A stretch of 64,000 nucleotides of DNA. It comes from Domibacillus sp. DTU_2020_1001157_1_SI_ALB_TIR_016 (lineage in GTDB: Bacteria; Bacillota; Bacilli; Bacillales; Domibacillaceae). This document shows, piece after piece, positions 1 to 10,824 of the stretch. The first letter of the stretch is position 1. Each line of letters opens with the position of its first letter. Under the pieces are notes generated by a model. That model saw only the letters and a program-made list of their open reading frames with translations. It was not told the DNA's origin and made no database searches. The translations under genes and the position numbers were made by a program. The stretch is from assembly GCF_032341995.1 (NCBI RefSeq), contig NZ_CP135439.1, positions 1,054,001-1,118,000 of the forward strand, read 5' to 3'.

Positions 1-1
1 C

Positions 2-199
2 GGATATGAACAATCGGACGATTTAAAAGAAGAAATCCGCCAATTTGTTAAAACAGGCCTTGCTGCTCACGCTGCTCCACGTGAAATTGAGTTTCGTGAC
101 AAGCTTCCGAAAACACGCTCGGGCAAAATTATGCGCCGCGTCTTGAAAGCATGGGAGCTTGATCTGCCAACGGGTGACTTATCGACGATGGAAGACTAA
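2..199 (+). CDS. acsA: acetyl-CoA synthetase, C-terminal end (partial)
   Basis: This is the last 65 codons of an AMP-forming acyl-CoA synthetase; the rest lies left of the window. The visible tail has the family's C-terminal sequence KLPKTRSGKIMRR, whose Lys in SGKIMRR is the catalytic lysine that is acetylated in acetyl-CoA synthetases. The enzyme makes acetyl-CoA from acetate, ATP and CoA in the cytoplasm. Lying just upstream of tyrS it matches the position of acsA in B. subtilis, which supports acsA over other members of the family. A strong terminator follows. Confidence 0.85.
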   Translation, partial: GYEQSDDLKEEIRQFVKTGLAAHAAPREIEFRDKLPKTRSGKIMRRVLKAWELDLPTGDLSTMED

Positions 200-211
200 C
201 AAGGTTGAACG

Positions 212-244
212 GCTGCTCCGCAAAAAAAGCGGAGCAGCTTTTTT
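212..244 (+). terminator. Rho-independent terminator of acsA
   Basis: A perfect 10-bp stem (GCTGCTCCGC with GCGGAGCAGC) around a loop of seven A is followed by six T, 13 bases after the acsA stop. Confidence 0.9.
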
Positions 245-284
245 AGTGAAGCAGGAGCATTACGTAACAAAAGACAATTTCCGT

Positions 285-313
285 TTGACAAACAAAGTGG
301 TGCAGGCTACAAT
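285..313 (+). promoter_or_regulatory. SigA promoter of tyrS leader
   Basis: TTGACA at 285-290 and TACAAT at 308-313 are 17 bases apart, a near-consensus vegetative promoter placed just upstream of the T-box leader. Confidence 0.85.
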
Positions 314-319
314 GTGTGT

Positions 320-1847
<1,528 letters not shown>

Positions 1848-1870
1848 TCAATAAAGTGCATATGCATTCA

Positions 1871-1902
1871 AAAAACCGTCACGCAAAGGGGACGGTTTTT
1901 TG
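1871..1902 (+). terminator. terminator of tyrS
   Basis: AAAAACCGTC, a short loop and GACGGTTTTTT form a stem with a T-run, about 25 bases after the tyrS stop. Confidence 0.85.
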
Positions 1903-2007
1903 CTTTTTCGATCGATAAATAGAGATTGCTGTTTTATGGTAAAATAAAGAGCAGAGAAAAATAAGAGTCAATCCATTTGTGATGAAGTCAGGGAGTAATT
2001 ATATCAG

Positions 2008-3222
2008 ATGAACACATATTTTAATTTAAAAAGAATCTATTATATTGGAATGGGATTTGTGATAGCAGCCATGATCACAGGGTTATTATGGGGAAATCCT
2101 CATTTTCATCAAATGGATTCAACCTTTATGATGCATGTACTTCTTGTAGCCTTGGTTTCTTTATGCCTTCTCATGTATCCTGCTTTTCGAAACCGCGTGA
2201 TGAAAACCGTGCTTATTTCGGCAGCCATCGCGTATTTTTATACGATTTTCTTCCTTTATCCAGATACGTGGTCTACGTTTATTTACATTTGTTTGATTCC
2301 GGCTATCTCCATTTTATTCTTTGATCCAAAGCTTTTTTATTTAACACTGTTTATGAATACGGCCGCTATTACAAGTATTGTAAGTTATGTCATGATCACT
2401 CAAAAAGGCGGGCTGTATGTTTTAATAAAGCAGGATCTGATCGGAAATATGATTAACTTTTTCGGCAGCCAGATTATCTTGTGCCTTCTTTTTTATCTGA
2501 CCTACTTACGAATTAAAAAACAGCGCCTTTATTATGAACAAATTCAGCAGGCAGAGCGAATTAAAACAGCCGGACAATTAGCGGCTGCGGTTGCACATGA
2601 AATAAGAAATCCGCTAACGGTTGTAAAAGGATTTTTACAGCTGTATGAACAAGACTCTTCATACAATGAAGAAGCAAAAAAGCACTTTGCTTTAATGATA
2701 GATGAACTCGATACGGCGGAGGAAGTAATCTCTCAATTTTTAACGCTTTCTGCGCCAAGCAAAGAAATTAGTATGGAAAAAATAAAGGTAAAAGAAAGTC
2801 TCTACAATGTAGTGGGCCTGCTTCATTCATATGGCCTGCTGCATGCAAACCGGATTGAGTTAGAAGCGGAGGAAGAGTGTACTATTGCGGCCAATCAAAT
2901 GGAATTCAAGCAATTATGTATTAATCTCATTAAAAACGCGATAGAAGCGTCTGAAGATGGCCATTCTGTACTTGTTCGGGCAAAACAGGTTAAACACAAC
3001 GTAGAAATTAGCATTATCGATCATGGAAAGGGCATGTCAGAAATGGAAATTCAATCACTGGGCACTCCTTTTTATTCATTAAAAAGCAAAGGAACCGGCC
3101 TTGGTTTAATGATTTGCTTCAATATCGTAAAAAAATATAAAGGAACCATACGTTTTCAAAGTGTAAAAGAAAAAGGAACAACAGTAACACTTCAATTTCC
3201 TTTATATGAAGAGATGATGTAA
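2008..3222 (+). CDS. KinB-like membrane sensor histidine kinase, orphan
   Basis: A 404-aa histidine kinase with about six hydrophobic segments in residues 10-170, followed by a phospho-acceptor region (AVAHEIRNPLTVVKGF, His about 197), an N box (NLIKNAIEASE) and the ATP-binding glycine motifs DHGKGMS and GTGLGL. The kind of architecture, many membrane spans with almost no extracellular sensor domain and no PAS domain, resembles sporulation phosphorelay kinase KinB. No response regulator or kapB lies beside it, so it is an orphan, as expected for kinases that feed Spo0F. Feeding the phosphorelay is an inference. AGGGAG lies 12 bases before the ATG, a long spacing, so translation may be weak. 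B. subtilis has no kinase at this place. Confidence 0.8.
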   Translation: MNTYFNLKRIYYIGMGFVIAAMITGLLWGNPHFHQMDSTFMMHVLLVALVSLCLLMYPAFRNRVMKTVLISAAIAYFYTIFFLYPDTWSTFIYICLIPAISILFFDPKLFYLTLFMNTAAITSIVSYVMITQKGGLYVLIKQDLIGNMINFFGSQIILCLLFYLTYLRIKKQRLYYEQIQQAERIKTAGQLAAAVAHEIRNPLTVVKGFLQLYEQDSSYNEEAKKHFALMIDELDTAEEVISQFLTLSAPSKEISMEKIKVKESLYNVVGLLHSYGLLHANRIELEAEEECTIAANQMEFKQLCINLIKNAIEASEDGHSVLVRAKQVKHNVEISIIDHGKGMSEMEIQSLGTPFYSLKSKGTGLGLMICFNIVKKYKGTIRFQSVKEKGTTVTLQFPLYEEMM

Positions 3223-3241
3223 ATCTATTGAGCATAAAAAA

Positions 3242-3276
3242 ACACCAGCTGTTATATACATAACAGCTGGTGTTTT
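3242..3276. terminator. bidirectional terminator between kinase gene and rpsD
   Basis: A 13-bp perfect stem (ACACCAGCTGTTA with TAACAGCTGGTGT) is flanked by A-rich sequence on the left and T-rich sequence on the right. It can stop transcription from both convergent genes. Confidence 0.85.
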
Positions 3277-3300
3277 GCGTAAATCCATAAAGCAATAAAA

Positions 3301-3903
3301 TTAACGAGAGTAGAACTCTACGATAAGCGCTTCGTTGATTTCTGCTGGAAGTTCAGAACGCTCTGGAAGACGAGTGAACGTACCTTCAAGTTTATCAGCA
3401 TCAAACGTCAAGTAGTCAGGTACGAAGTTGTTTACTTCTACTGCTTCTTTGATGATTGAGAAGTTGTTTGATTTTTCGCGAACGCCGATTGTTTGGCCGA
3501 TTTTCACTTGGTATGATGGAATGTCAAGACGTTTTCCATCAACTGTGATGTGACCATGGTTAACAAGCTGACGAGCTTGACGACGAGTGCGGGCAAGACC
3601 TAAACGGTATACAAGGTTATCAAGACGTGATTCAAGAAGAATCATGAAGTTTTCACCGTATACGCCTTTTAGTTTACCAGCGCGGTCAAACAAATTACGG
3701 AATTGACGCTCAGTCACGCCGTACATGTGACGAAGTTTTTGTTTTTCTTGAAGTTGTTGTCCGTATTCAGACATCTTTTTACGCTGGTTCGGGCCGTGTG
3801 GACCTGGAGCGTAAGGGCGTTTTTCGATTTCTTTACCTGTACCGCTAAGAGAAATGCCTAGACGGCGGGAGATTTTCCAGCTTGGACCTGTGTAACGAGC
3901 CAT
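3301..3903 (-). CDS. rpsD: 30S ribosomal protein S4
   Basis: Primary 16S rRNA-binding protein that starts 30S assembly, 200 aa, the usual length. It opens [16 protein letters not shown], carries the S4 RNA-binding domain ([29 protein letters not shown]) and ends LIVEFYSR. It is a single-gene unit between a bidirectional terminator and a long leader, which is the B. subtilis arrangement where S4 represses its own synthesis. GGAGGAGT lies just before the ATG on the minus strand. Confidence 0.98.
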   Translation of the reverse strand: MARYTGPSWKISRRLGISLSGTGKEIEKRPYAPGPHGPNQRKKMSEYGQQLQEKQKLRHMYGVTERQFRNLFDRAGKLKGVYGENFMILLESRLDNLVYRLGLARTRRQARQLVNHGHITVDGKRLDIPSYQVKIGQTIGVREKSNNFSIIKEAVEVNNFVPDYLTFDADKLEGTFTRLPERSELPAEINEALIVEFYSR

Positions 3904-4100
3904 TGAATGACTCCTCCTTCTGTGTTTTTATTTTGTTGTAAAATAAAAACCGGTGTGAATAACTGCCAGCACATTTTGTTTTCATGCACCATCGCCCTGC
4001 AGCAACGGGTTACACGATGCCCCTTTTCCAGATTGATACCGGATAAAGAAACAAAATGACATCTAAACAGCGAACACATAGGCTGCATTTATTTTACACA
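3904..4100 (-). promoter_or_regulatory. rpsD 5' leader, probable S4 autoregulatory RNA
   Basis: About 200 untranslated bases separate the promoter from rpsD. In B. subtilis the equivalent leader binds S4 and represses its own gene. The length, position and GC-rich blocks (for example around 3985-4025) fit, but I did not prove a fold. Confidence 0.55.
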
Positions 4101-4106
4101 AAGAAT

Positions 4107-4135
4107 AGTATATAACGTGCCTATTATAGTGTCAA
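4107..4135 (-). promoter_or_regulatory. SigA promoter of rpsD
   Basis: On the minus strand TTGACA (4135-4130) and TATACT (4112-4107) are 17 bases apart. Confidence 0.85.
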
Positions 4136-4142
4136 CCTTTTA

Positions 4143-4628
4143 TTATAAAAAGCGGACGAGTGTTTCGGCGAACTGAATGAGTCCTTCTTCGTCCTCTTGG
4201 TCAAAGCGGTTTGTTTCCGGGCTGTCAATATCGAGCACACCCAGCAGTTCACCATCTTTTATAAGGGGAACGACAATTTCAGAACGGGATGCAGCGTCAC
4301 AGGCGATGTGTCCCGGAAATGCATGTACATCTTCAATACGAAGTGTTTTTCCCTCAGCAGCAGCAGTTCCGCATACGCCTTTGCCGAACGGAATACGGAC
4401 GCAGGCAGGAAGTCCCTGGAAAGGCCCAAGCACCAGTCCGTTTTTGGTTTCATCAAGTACATAAAATCCAACCCAGTTAATCCGGGGAAGGAATTGGCCA
4501 AGAAGAGCCGACGCATTGGCTAAATTGGCAATCGTATTCGTTTCTCCTGTCAGCAGTGCTTCTAACTGCTTATTTACAAGTGAATATTGTTCTGGTTTTG
4601 TTCCAGAGTAAGCGGCGGTTTGAAACAT
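4143..4628 (-). CDS. ytsP: GAF-domain free methionine-R-sulfoxide reductase
   Basis: A 161-aa single GAF domain. Two cysteines in ACVRIPFGKGVCG and a third in IACDAASRSE match the three conserved cysteines of free methionine-(R)-sulfoxide reductase (fRMsr). That enzyme reduces free, not protein-bound, methionine sulfoxide, so catalysis rather than plain ligand sensing is likely. It starts two bases after the stop of hisJ, so the two are co-transcribed. The neighbourhood rpsD-ytsP-hisJ is that of B. subtilis. Confidence 0.88.
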   Translation of the reverse strand: MFQTAAYSGTKPEQYSLVNKQLEALLTGETNTIANLANASALLGQFLPRINWVGFYVLDETKNGLVLGPFQGLPACVRIPFGKGVCGTAAAEGKTLRIEDVHAFPGHIACDAASRSEIVVPLIKDGELLGVLDIDSPETNRFDQEDEEGLIQFAETLVRFL

Positions 4629-4630
4629 GT

Positions 4631-5446
4631 TTAAACACTTCCTTCTATTATAATAGTGCGGTCAATTTGCTCTAATCCTTGCCCAATGCCGGCAGCCGCG
4701 TGAGCATCGGACCCGTAAACGATCGGAATACCGAGCGAATGAGCGGCACGGGCAATATCAAGAGGCGGATATGTTTCACCGCAAAGCGGTTTAACAAACC
4801 CGGCCCCGTTATAATCAAGCGAATAATTGGCCTGTTTAATGGCCTGCAGCAAGCGATTTATATGCGGCTCGAACGATTGTTTACACGGATATAGGAGCTG
4901 AAATTTACGCGTAAGCGTAATATGTCCAATTCGGGTTGGCTTAAAAGCCCCGAGATTTGCTTGTACAGACTTCAATACGGTATCATAGTATAATTCATAG
5001 ACAAATTCAATTGATCCGGCTTCTTTTATGATTCGTCCAAATTCTTCTTCACTGAAGTCGACGCAGACAAATCGTTCGTTCAACGGAAGAAAATGAACGG
5101 ATAAAATCGCATCATCTAAAAAGGGACCGTATTCTGTTAGAAATTGAGTGGTTTCTTCTTCGAAACCTATGATGAAATCTACTTCCAGACCGGTATGGAT
5201 GGTAAGAGAAGAGGCATATTGCTTTTTCGCGTTTTCCACTTCTTTTAAATACTGTTCAAGGTCGCTTTTTCGCATAGAACTGTCCCGGTTTGGTGCAGGG
5301 TCTATAAAGTGGTCCGGCAGCGGCGCGTGTTCTGTAAATGTAATTTCCGAAAAGCCAAGCTCAAGTGCACGCTCAATATACTGATCTAATGAATCGGTTG
5401 AGCCGTGCGGGCAGTATCGTGTATGAATATGTCCGTCTCTAAGCAT
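4631..5446 (-). CDS. hisJ: histidinol-phosphatase, PHP type
   Basis: A 271-aa PHP-family phosphoesterase. The metal-binding motifs are DGHIHTRYCPHG at the N-terminus, TEHAPLP near residue 40, and YGSDAHAA near the C-terminus. It should hydrolyse histidinol phosphate to histidinol in histidine synthesis, as B. subtilis HisJ (YtvP) does; no other his genes are nearby. AAAGGAG precedes the ATG on the minus strand. It is divergent from ezrA and two bases upstream of ytsP. Confidence 0.88.
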   Translation of the reverse strand: MLRDGHIHTRYCPHGSTDSLDQYIERALELGFSEITFTEHAPLPDHFIDPAPNRDSSMRKSDLEQYLKEVENAKKQYASSLTIHTGLEVDFIIGFEEETTQFLTEYGPFLDDAILSVHFLPLNERFVCVDFSEEEFGRIIKEAGSIEFVYELYYDTVLKSVQANLGAFKPTRIGHITLTRKFQLLYPCKQSFEPHINRLLQAIKQANYSLDYNGAGFVKPLCGETYPPLDIARAAHSLGIPIVYGSDAHAAAGIGQGLEQIDRTIIIEGSV

Positions 5447-5651
5447 GCGCGAAAACTCCTTTTTCTTTTAAAAAGCACTTATTTTGACATTTTTTTGCGA
5501 AAACCCGCTTAAAAAAACGTAAGTTCCCATTAAAAATGTGGACAATCATGCTATTATTAATGATAGTGAAATTATACGCAATTGACTGAAAGGACGCAAT
5601 GAGGCGTTTTCTTTCTATACATACTATTTATTCGTGGTTACGAGGGGGCTT

Positions 5652-7349
5652 ATGAGGGTGGAATTTGTCATTGGAGCGATCATTGTCGTACTTGTTTTTT
5701 TCATCTATACAATGATGAATAAGAAAAAAAACAGGGCTGAAATCGATCGGCTGGATATGAAGAAAACAGAACTGCTTCACCGGCCGGTTCATGAAGAGCT
5801 GGCTAAAGTAAAAAGACTTAATATGACAGGGCAGACAGAGGCTCTGTTTGATAGATGGCGCACCGAATGGGATGAGGTCGTAACCATCGATATTCCAGCT
5901 GTGGATGAAAAGCTTTTTCTTTCAGAAGAGCAGACGGATAAATTTCGATTTGGCGCCGCCAAAAAAACAAATAATGAGATTGAAAGCCGCCTCCATCAAA
6001 TTGAAAAAAAAGTAAATAATATTTTATCGGAACTCGATCAGCTGGTTGGAAGTGAGGAAAAAAACCGGTCCGAAGGTGAAGACATGCACACACGCCAGCG
6101 TGAAGCGAAAAAAAGGCTGCTTGCTCATCGTCACACTTTTGGCAAAGCGGCATCCGTGCTTGAGGTGCAGCTTGAAGTGCTTGCAGGCCGTTTTGAAAAG
6201 TTCGCCGATTTAACTGAAGAAGGAAACTATCTTGAAGCGCGGGAGCTGTTAATGGAAATTCAAGCGGAAATGGATGCGATGGAGCATAAGATGTCGCGCA
6301 TTCCTGTTTTAATGACAGAAGTAAACCATACACTTCCGGCTCAATTATCGGAAATTGAGCATGGCTATAAGGAAATGAAGCAGGACGGCTATCTGCTCGA
6401 TCATTTACAGATTGAAAAAGAAACAGCGGCTTTAAAAGAAGAGCTGAGCCGCGGACGCGATCTTCTTTTGAAAACAGAAGTAGGGGAAACAGAGCTTATA
6501 GTGTCCGATGCCAGAGACAGTATCGAATTTTTCTATGATCTGCTTGAAAAAGAAGTGATGGCGAAGCATCAAGTGTTAAAAGATGAAGGTGAAACGGGCA
6601 CGGCTATTGCCGGGATCATTGACCAGAACGAGGAGCTGCTCGAAGAAACCGATCTCGTGAAACAAAGCTATCAGCTCAGCGGAGAAGAATCCGATGTGCC
6701 GAAACGGCTAAAAGAGGAAATTTACCATCTTGAGAAACAATATGAAATTTTACACGGGCGCATTCAAGAAGAAAAAACGGCTTATTCATTCCTTCATGAT
6801 GAATTAAAAGAAATCCAGGCCCGTATCGCCGAAATGAAAAAAGAGCAGCAGGGCTTTGCTGCTTTCCTTCAAACGCTTCGAAAAGACGAGGTAGAGGCGG
6901 CAGAGGAACTGCACGGACTCAGAAACCAGCTTCAGCAGATTATGCGGAAAGTAAAGCAAAGCAATCTGCCGGATATCCCAGATTATTACCGGGAAATGAG
7001 TGAAGATGCGCGTGTGTGTATTCAGCAGACGAATACACACTTGAATGAAAAACCGTTAAATATGAAAGCGGTGCGGGAACAGCTGGATGCAGCAAGTGCC
7101 TCGATTGATCATCTTGCCAATAAAACAGACGAGCTGATCGACCAAGTAGCGCTGGCAGAACGAATGATTCAGTTTGGCAACCGGTACCGCCGCACGCATC
7201 CTGCTGTGGGACCTAAGCTGACTGAAGCCGAGCTCGCTTTTCGCCAGGCAGATTACAGTAAAGCATTGGAACTGTGCGCGACAGCGATCGACAAAGTGGA
7301 TCCCAAAGGGCTCAAAAAGTTTGATGCCCAGTACAAACAAGAACAATGA
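5652..7349 (+). CDS. ezrA: septation ring formation regulator EzrA
   Basis: Membrane-anchored negative regulator of FtsZ ring assembly. One N-terminal transmembrane helix (FVIGAIIVVLVFFIYTMM) is followed by about 530 residues of coiled coil in the cytoplasm, the spectrin-like EzrA layout. GQTEALFDRWRTEWDEVV is a conserved early EzrA block. Length is 565 aa, close to the 562 of B. subtilis. The start is ambiguous: ATG 5652 follows GAGGGGG closely, while GTG 5658 would give MEFVIG exactly as in B. subtilis. Its own terminator follows. Confidence 0.94.
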   Translation: MRVEFVIGAIIVVLVFFIYTMMNKKKNRAEIDRLDMKKTELLHRPVHEELAKVKRLNMTGQTEALFDRWRTEWDEVVTIDIPAVDEKLFLSEEQTDKFRFGAAKKTNNEIESRLHQIEKKVNNILSELDQLVGSEEKNRSEGEDMHTRQREAKKRLLAHRHTFGKAASVLEVQLEVLAGRFEKFADLTEEGNYLEARELLMEIQAEMDAMEHKMSRIPVLMTEVNHTLPAQLSEIEHGYKEMKQDGYLLDHLQIEKETAALKEELSRGRDLLLKTEVGETELIVSDARDSIEFFYDLLEKEVMAKHQVLKDEGETGTAIAGIIDQNEELLEETDLVKQSYQLSGEESDVPKRLKEEIYHLEKQYEILHGRIQEEKTAYSFLHDELKEIQARIAEMKKEQQGFAAFLQTLRKDEVEAAEELHGLRNQLQQIMRKVKQSNLPDIPDYYREMSEDARVCIQQTNTHLNEKPLNMKAVREQLDAASASIDHLANKTDELIDQVALAERMIQFGNRYRRTHPAVGPKLTEAELAFRQADYSKALELCATAIDKVDPKGLKKFDAQYKQEQ

Positions 7350-7357
7350 TAATGCAG

Positions 7358-7387
7358 AGCCGTCTCGAGAAAAAGAGGCGGCTTTTT
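7358..7387 (+). terminator. terminator of ezrA
   Basis: AGCCGTCTC and GAGGCGGCT pair with one G-U, followed by five T. Confidence 0.8.
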
Positions 7388-7438
7388 CTGACTCAATATG
7401 CTAACATGGATAGGTAAAAAAAATGAGGAGCAGCGCCT

Positions 7439-8581
7439 ATGATCTATTTCGACAACAGTGCGACAACAATGCCCGATGATTCGGTGCTCGAGACATTTAT
7501 AAAAGCAAGCAAGCGTTTCTTCGCCAATCCGTCTTCCCTTCATCATGCAGGCATGGAGGCAGAACGATTTCTTCATAAAGCGCGTACTCAAGTGGCTTCG
7601 CTTTGTGGAGTGTCAGCGTCCGAGATTATTTTTACGTCGGGCGGTACAGAATCCAATAACCTGGCGATCAAAGGTACGGCACAGTTCTACAAGGGCAGGG
7701 GACGGCACATCGTCACGACTCAAATTGAGCATCCTTCTGTTTTTGAGGCATGCCGCGATCTCGAACAGGATGGATTTCGAGTGACGTACGTAAAGCCGTC
7801 AGCAAACGGGGTTGTGATGCCGGCGGATATTGAGCAGGCGATAACAGACGAAACGATTTTGGTTTCTGTTATGCACGTGAACAATGAAACGGGTGCAGTG
7901 CAGCCGATTCAAGAGATCGGCCGTATCATCCAGCAGCATCCGCAAACACTATTTCATGTAGATGCTGTTCAGGGATTTGGCAAAGTGCCGCTTAACCTGG
8001 AGGATTGGGGTGTTCACCTGGTGTCTGTATCCGGTCATAAGCTGCATGGATTAAATGGCACAGGCTTTTTATTTAAAAAGCACGGTATTCACCTTGCTCC
8101 TTTGCTTTCGGGCGGCGGGCAGGAAAGCGGCTTCCGAAGCGGCACAGAGCACACGGCTGGAGCGGCTTCACTGGCAAAAGCCGTTCGTATGGCGTTTGAA
8201 TCGGATATGGAACCGGTGCGGCACATCACCGAATGGCTGTATCATGAACTGGGAAAACGTCCATGGGTAAACATCCATACTCCGATTGCTCAATCGGCTC
8301 CACATATTTTAAGTTTATCTTTTCCTGGTTTAAAGGGGGAAGTTCTTGTACATGCACTTGAACAGGAAGAAGTGATTGTTTCAACGACCAGCGCCTGTTC
8401 TTCGAAGCTCGCAAAGCCAAGCCGGGTGCTTCAGGCGATGGGCATCAGCAGCGAACTTGCGGCTTCGGCAATTCGCATCAGCTTGTCATCCCGCAATACG
8501 ATGAAGGAAGCTGAACAATTTATCGAAGCGTTGGACCAGGTCGTTCCAACGCTCGCAAAAAAAAGGAATGAACGAACATGA
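7439..8581 (+). CDS. nifZ: cysteine desulfurase (NifS/IscS family) paired with thiI
   Basis: PLP-dependent enzyme of 380 aa that removes sulfur from cysteine. The PLP lysine is in SVSGHKLHGLNG (Lys201) and the persulfide-forming cysteine in TTSACSSKLAKPS (Cys320). The first bases of thiI overlap its stop by four (ATGA), so the two are translationally coupled. In B. subtilis the NifZ desulfurase next to ThiI supplies sulfur for 4-thiouridine in tRNA. That role is inferred from position; a general Fe-S role is less likely because no scaffold gene is present. Confidence 0.9.
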   Translation: MIYFDNSATTMPDDSVLETFIKASKRFFANPSSLHHAGMEAERFLHKARTQVASLCGVSASEIIFTSGGTESNNLAIKGTAQFYKGRGRHIVTTQIEHPSVFEACRDLEQDGFRVTYVKPSANGVVMPADIEQAITDETILVSVMHVNNETGAVQPIQEIGRIIQQHPQTLFHVDAVQGFGKVPLNLEDWGVHLVSVSGHKLHGLNGTGFLFKKHGIHLAPLLSGGGQESGFRSGTEHTAGAASLAKAVRMAFESDMEPVRHITEWLYHELGKRPWVNIHTPIAQSAPHILSLSFPGLKGEVLVHALEQEEVIVSTTSACSSKLAKPSRVLQAMGISSELAASAIRISLSSRNTMKEAEQFIEALDQVVPTLAKKRNERT

Positions 8582-9774
8582 ATTATGACCGTGTATTGAT
8601 CCGGTACGGTGAAATGTCCACAAAAGGGCGGAACCGGAGTAAATTTACAAATAAAATGAAAACCAACATTAAACGTTTGTTAAAAGATGATCGAATTAGT
8701 GTAGAAGCGCAGCGGGATCGGATGTTTCTTTATTTAAATGGAGCATCTTTTGACAAAGTAAAGGGTGCGCTTGTCCATGTGTCGGGCATTCAATCCTTCA
8801 GCCCGGTAATGAAAACAGCGCAGAATATTGATGACATAAAAGAAGCAGCACTGGCGCTGGTTGAAAAAGCAATGGATGGCAAACCGGCTTCGTTCAAAGT
8901 CAATACACGCCGGGCAGACAAACAGTTTCCGCTTGATACGCATGAGCTGAATCATGAAATTGGCAGCTTTGTTTTACGAAAAACGGAACAATTAACAGTA
9001 GATGTACGAAATCCGGATTTCATCTTAACGATCGAAGTAAGAGAAGAAGGGGTTTATTTATCTTCAGAAACGATTCCTGGAGCAGGCGGCATGCCAGCGG
9101 GCGCTTCAGGTAAAGCGGTTCTTCTTTTATCCGGCGGAATTGACAGTCCAGTTGCCGGTTACATGATGATGAAGCGCGGCGTCGAAATCGAAGCAGTTCA
9201 TTTTTTCAGCCCTCCCTATACAAGCGACCGGGCTAAACAAAAAGTGATTGATCTGGCAAACGTACTGACAACATATGGCGGCAATGTCCGTCTGCATATC
9301 GTGCCGTTCACGAAGATTCAGGAAACGATTCACAAGCAGGTGCCGGAAAACTACACAATGACCTCAACACGGCGGATTATGATGCGCATTGCTGACCGCA
9401 TTCGTGAACAGACCGGCGCCCTGGCCATTGTCACAGGAGAAAGCCTTGGACAGGTAGCCAGCCAGACGATGGAAAGCATGGCTGCGATCAATGATGTAAC
9501 CAACACACCAGTTCTTCGGCCGCTCATTGCAGTAGACAAACTTGAAATCATGAATATTGCCCGCAAAATCGGTACGCATGACATTTCGATTCTTCCGTTT
9601 GAAGATTGCTGCACGATTTTTACGCCGGCTGCACCAAAAACAAAGCCGAAAACGGAAAAAGTCCAGTTTTTTGAAAGCTTTTTAGACTTTGAACCGCTGA
9701 TTGAAGAAGCGATTCAATCAACCGAGACAATGTTGCTTCCAAACATTGAAGAAGAAATGGACGATCTTTTGTAA
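8578..9774 (+). CDS. thiI: tRNA 4-thiouridine synthase ThiI
   Basis: 398 aa. An N-terminal ferredoxin-like and THUMP region binds tRNA, and a PP-loop ATPase domain begins with LLLSGGIDSPVAGYMM (about residue 180). DCCTIFTP near residue 343 holds the conserved cysteine of the catalytic domain. The protein stops before a rhodanese domain, as in other Bacillus ThiI, so sulfur must come directly from the upstream desulfurase. It makes s4U at position 8 of tRNA and may take part in thiamine thiazole synthesis. Confidence 0.94.
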   Translation: MNYDRVLIRYGEMSTKGRNRSKFTNKMKTNIKRLLKDDRISVEAQRDRMFLYLNGASFDKVKGALVHVSGIQSFSPVMKTAQNIDDIKEAALALVEKAMDGKPASFKVNTRRADKQFPLDTHELNHEIGSFVLRKTEQLTVDVRNPDFILTIEVREEGVYLSSETIPGAGGMPAGASGKAVLLLSGGIDSPVAGYMMMKRGVEIEAVHFFSPPYTSDRAKQKVIDLANVLTTYGGNVRLHIVPFTKIQETIHKQVPENYTMTSTRRIMMRIADRIREQTGALAIVTGESLGQVASQTMESMAAINDVTNTPVLRPLIAVDKLEIMNIARKIGTHDISILPFEDCCTIFTPAAPKTKPKTEKVQFFESFLDFEPLIEEAIQSTETMLLPNIEEEMDDLL

Positions 9775-9778
9775 AACA

Positions 9779-9804
9779 CCGCGCCTGTGAGCGCGGCTTC
9801 TTTT
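9779..9804 (+). terminator. probable terminator of thiI
   Basis: CCGCGC and GCGCGG pair across a six-base loop; the T-run (CTTCTTTT) is interrupted. Confidence 0.6.
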
Positions 9805-9844
9805 AATGGATATTTCGTGTATAGAAATAAATGGGGGTGAAAAA

Positions 9845-10750
9845 ATGCAGGATGAACGAAAAGCCGGCATGATCTATACAGCCGGTTCGTATGTAATATG
9901 GGGCTTGATTCCGATTTACTGGAAGCTGGTCAGCGGTGTATCCGCTTATGAAATACTTGCTAACCGCGTGATATGGTCGTTTGTTTTTATGATTTTGCTG
10001 CTTGTTCTGATGAGAAAGCTTGCTCCGCTGGGACAAGTGTTAAAAGAAATTACCACTCACCCTAAGAAAGCGGCGGCACTTGCAACGGCTTCTGTTTTAG
10101 TCAGCATTAACTGGTTTGTGTTTATTTGGGCAGTTAACAACAACCATATTATTGAAACAAGCATGGGCTATTATATCAATCCGCTTATGAGTGTGCTGCT
10201 TGGTATTCTTGTATTGAAAGAAGCTCTTTCAAAAGCACAAATCCTTTCTTTTATTTTAGCGGGATGCGGTGTGCTCATTATGACTTTTTCCTATGGCTCT
10301 TTTCCGTGGGTGTCGATATCACTGGCGGTTTCGTTTGCGCTTTACGGACTGGCTAAGAAAATGATCAGAATGGATGCTGCAGTGGGATTAACGATCGAGA
10401 CAGCTGTTGTGACGCCGATCGCTGTTTTATATTTGATTTTTCTTTCATCGAACGGAACCCTTCAATTGTTTTCCGGCAGTGTACAAACGGATCTTCTGCT
10501 TATCGGAGGAGGCGTACTGACGGCCGTTCCCCTTCTTTTATTTGGTCACGGCGCCCAAAAAATACCGCTTTATTTAATTGGTTTTTTACAGTATATTGCT
10601 CCGACAATGACGCTGCTGCTCGGTGTGTTTTTATACCATGAGCCTTTTACACCATCCCAGCTGCTGTCATTTTCTTTTATTTGGAGTGCGCTTGTTGTTT
10701 TTACATTTGCTCAACTAAAAACGGTTCAAAAGAAAAAAGCCGTTATTTAA
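9845..10750 (+). CDS. rarD: RarD/EamA-family transporter
   Basis: A 301-aa membrane protein with about ten hydrophobic segments in two EamA halves. It opens AGMIYTAGSYVIWGLIPIYWK and contains ILANRVIWSF and GYYINPLMSVLLG, typical of RarD proteins in the drug/metabolite transporter superfamily. The substrate is unknown. I chose ATG 9845 because GGGGGTGA lies just before it; an ATG at 9806 lies at the end of the thiI terminator. It is a single-gene unit, and B. subtilis does not have it at this place. Confidence 0.85.
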   Translation: MQDERKAGMIYTAGSYVIWGLIPIYWKLVSGVSAYEILANRVIWSFVFMILLLVLMRKLAPLGQVLKEITTHPKKAAALATASVLVSINWFVFIWAVNNNHIIETSMGYYINPLMSVLLGILVLKEALSKAQILSFILAGCGVLIMTFSYGSFPWVSISLAVSFALYGLAKKMIRMDAAVGLTIETAVVTPIAVLYLIFLSSNGTLQLFSGSVQTDLLLIGGGVLTAVPLLLFGHGAQKIPLYLIGFLQYIAPTMTLLLGVFLYHEPFTPSQLLSFSFIWSALVVFTFAQLKTVQKKKAVI

Positions 10751-10771
10751 CTCTTTTTCATTGCAATGGCA

Positions 10772-10801
10772 TTGGTCGATTCAGTATGATGTATGTATAA
10801 T
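10772..10801 (+). promoter_or_regulatory. possible promoter of tpx
   Basis: TATAAT at 10796-10801 is perfect; the -35 TTGGTC (10772-10777) is 18 bases upstream and only partly matches. Confidence 0.5.
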
Positions 10802-10824
10802 GCAGAATGTGGAGGGAATTATAG

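Noticed and set aside
7253..7591. Minus-strand open frame across the end of ezrA
   Set aside because: It is the complement of ezrA and the desulfurase gene, has no ribosome binding site and a low-complexity translation.
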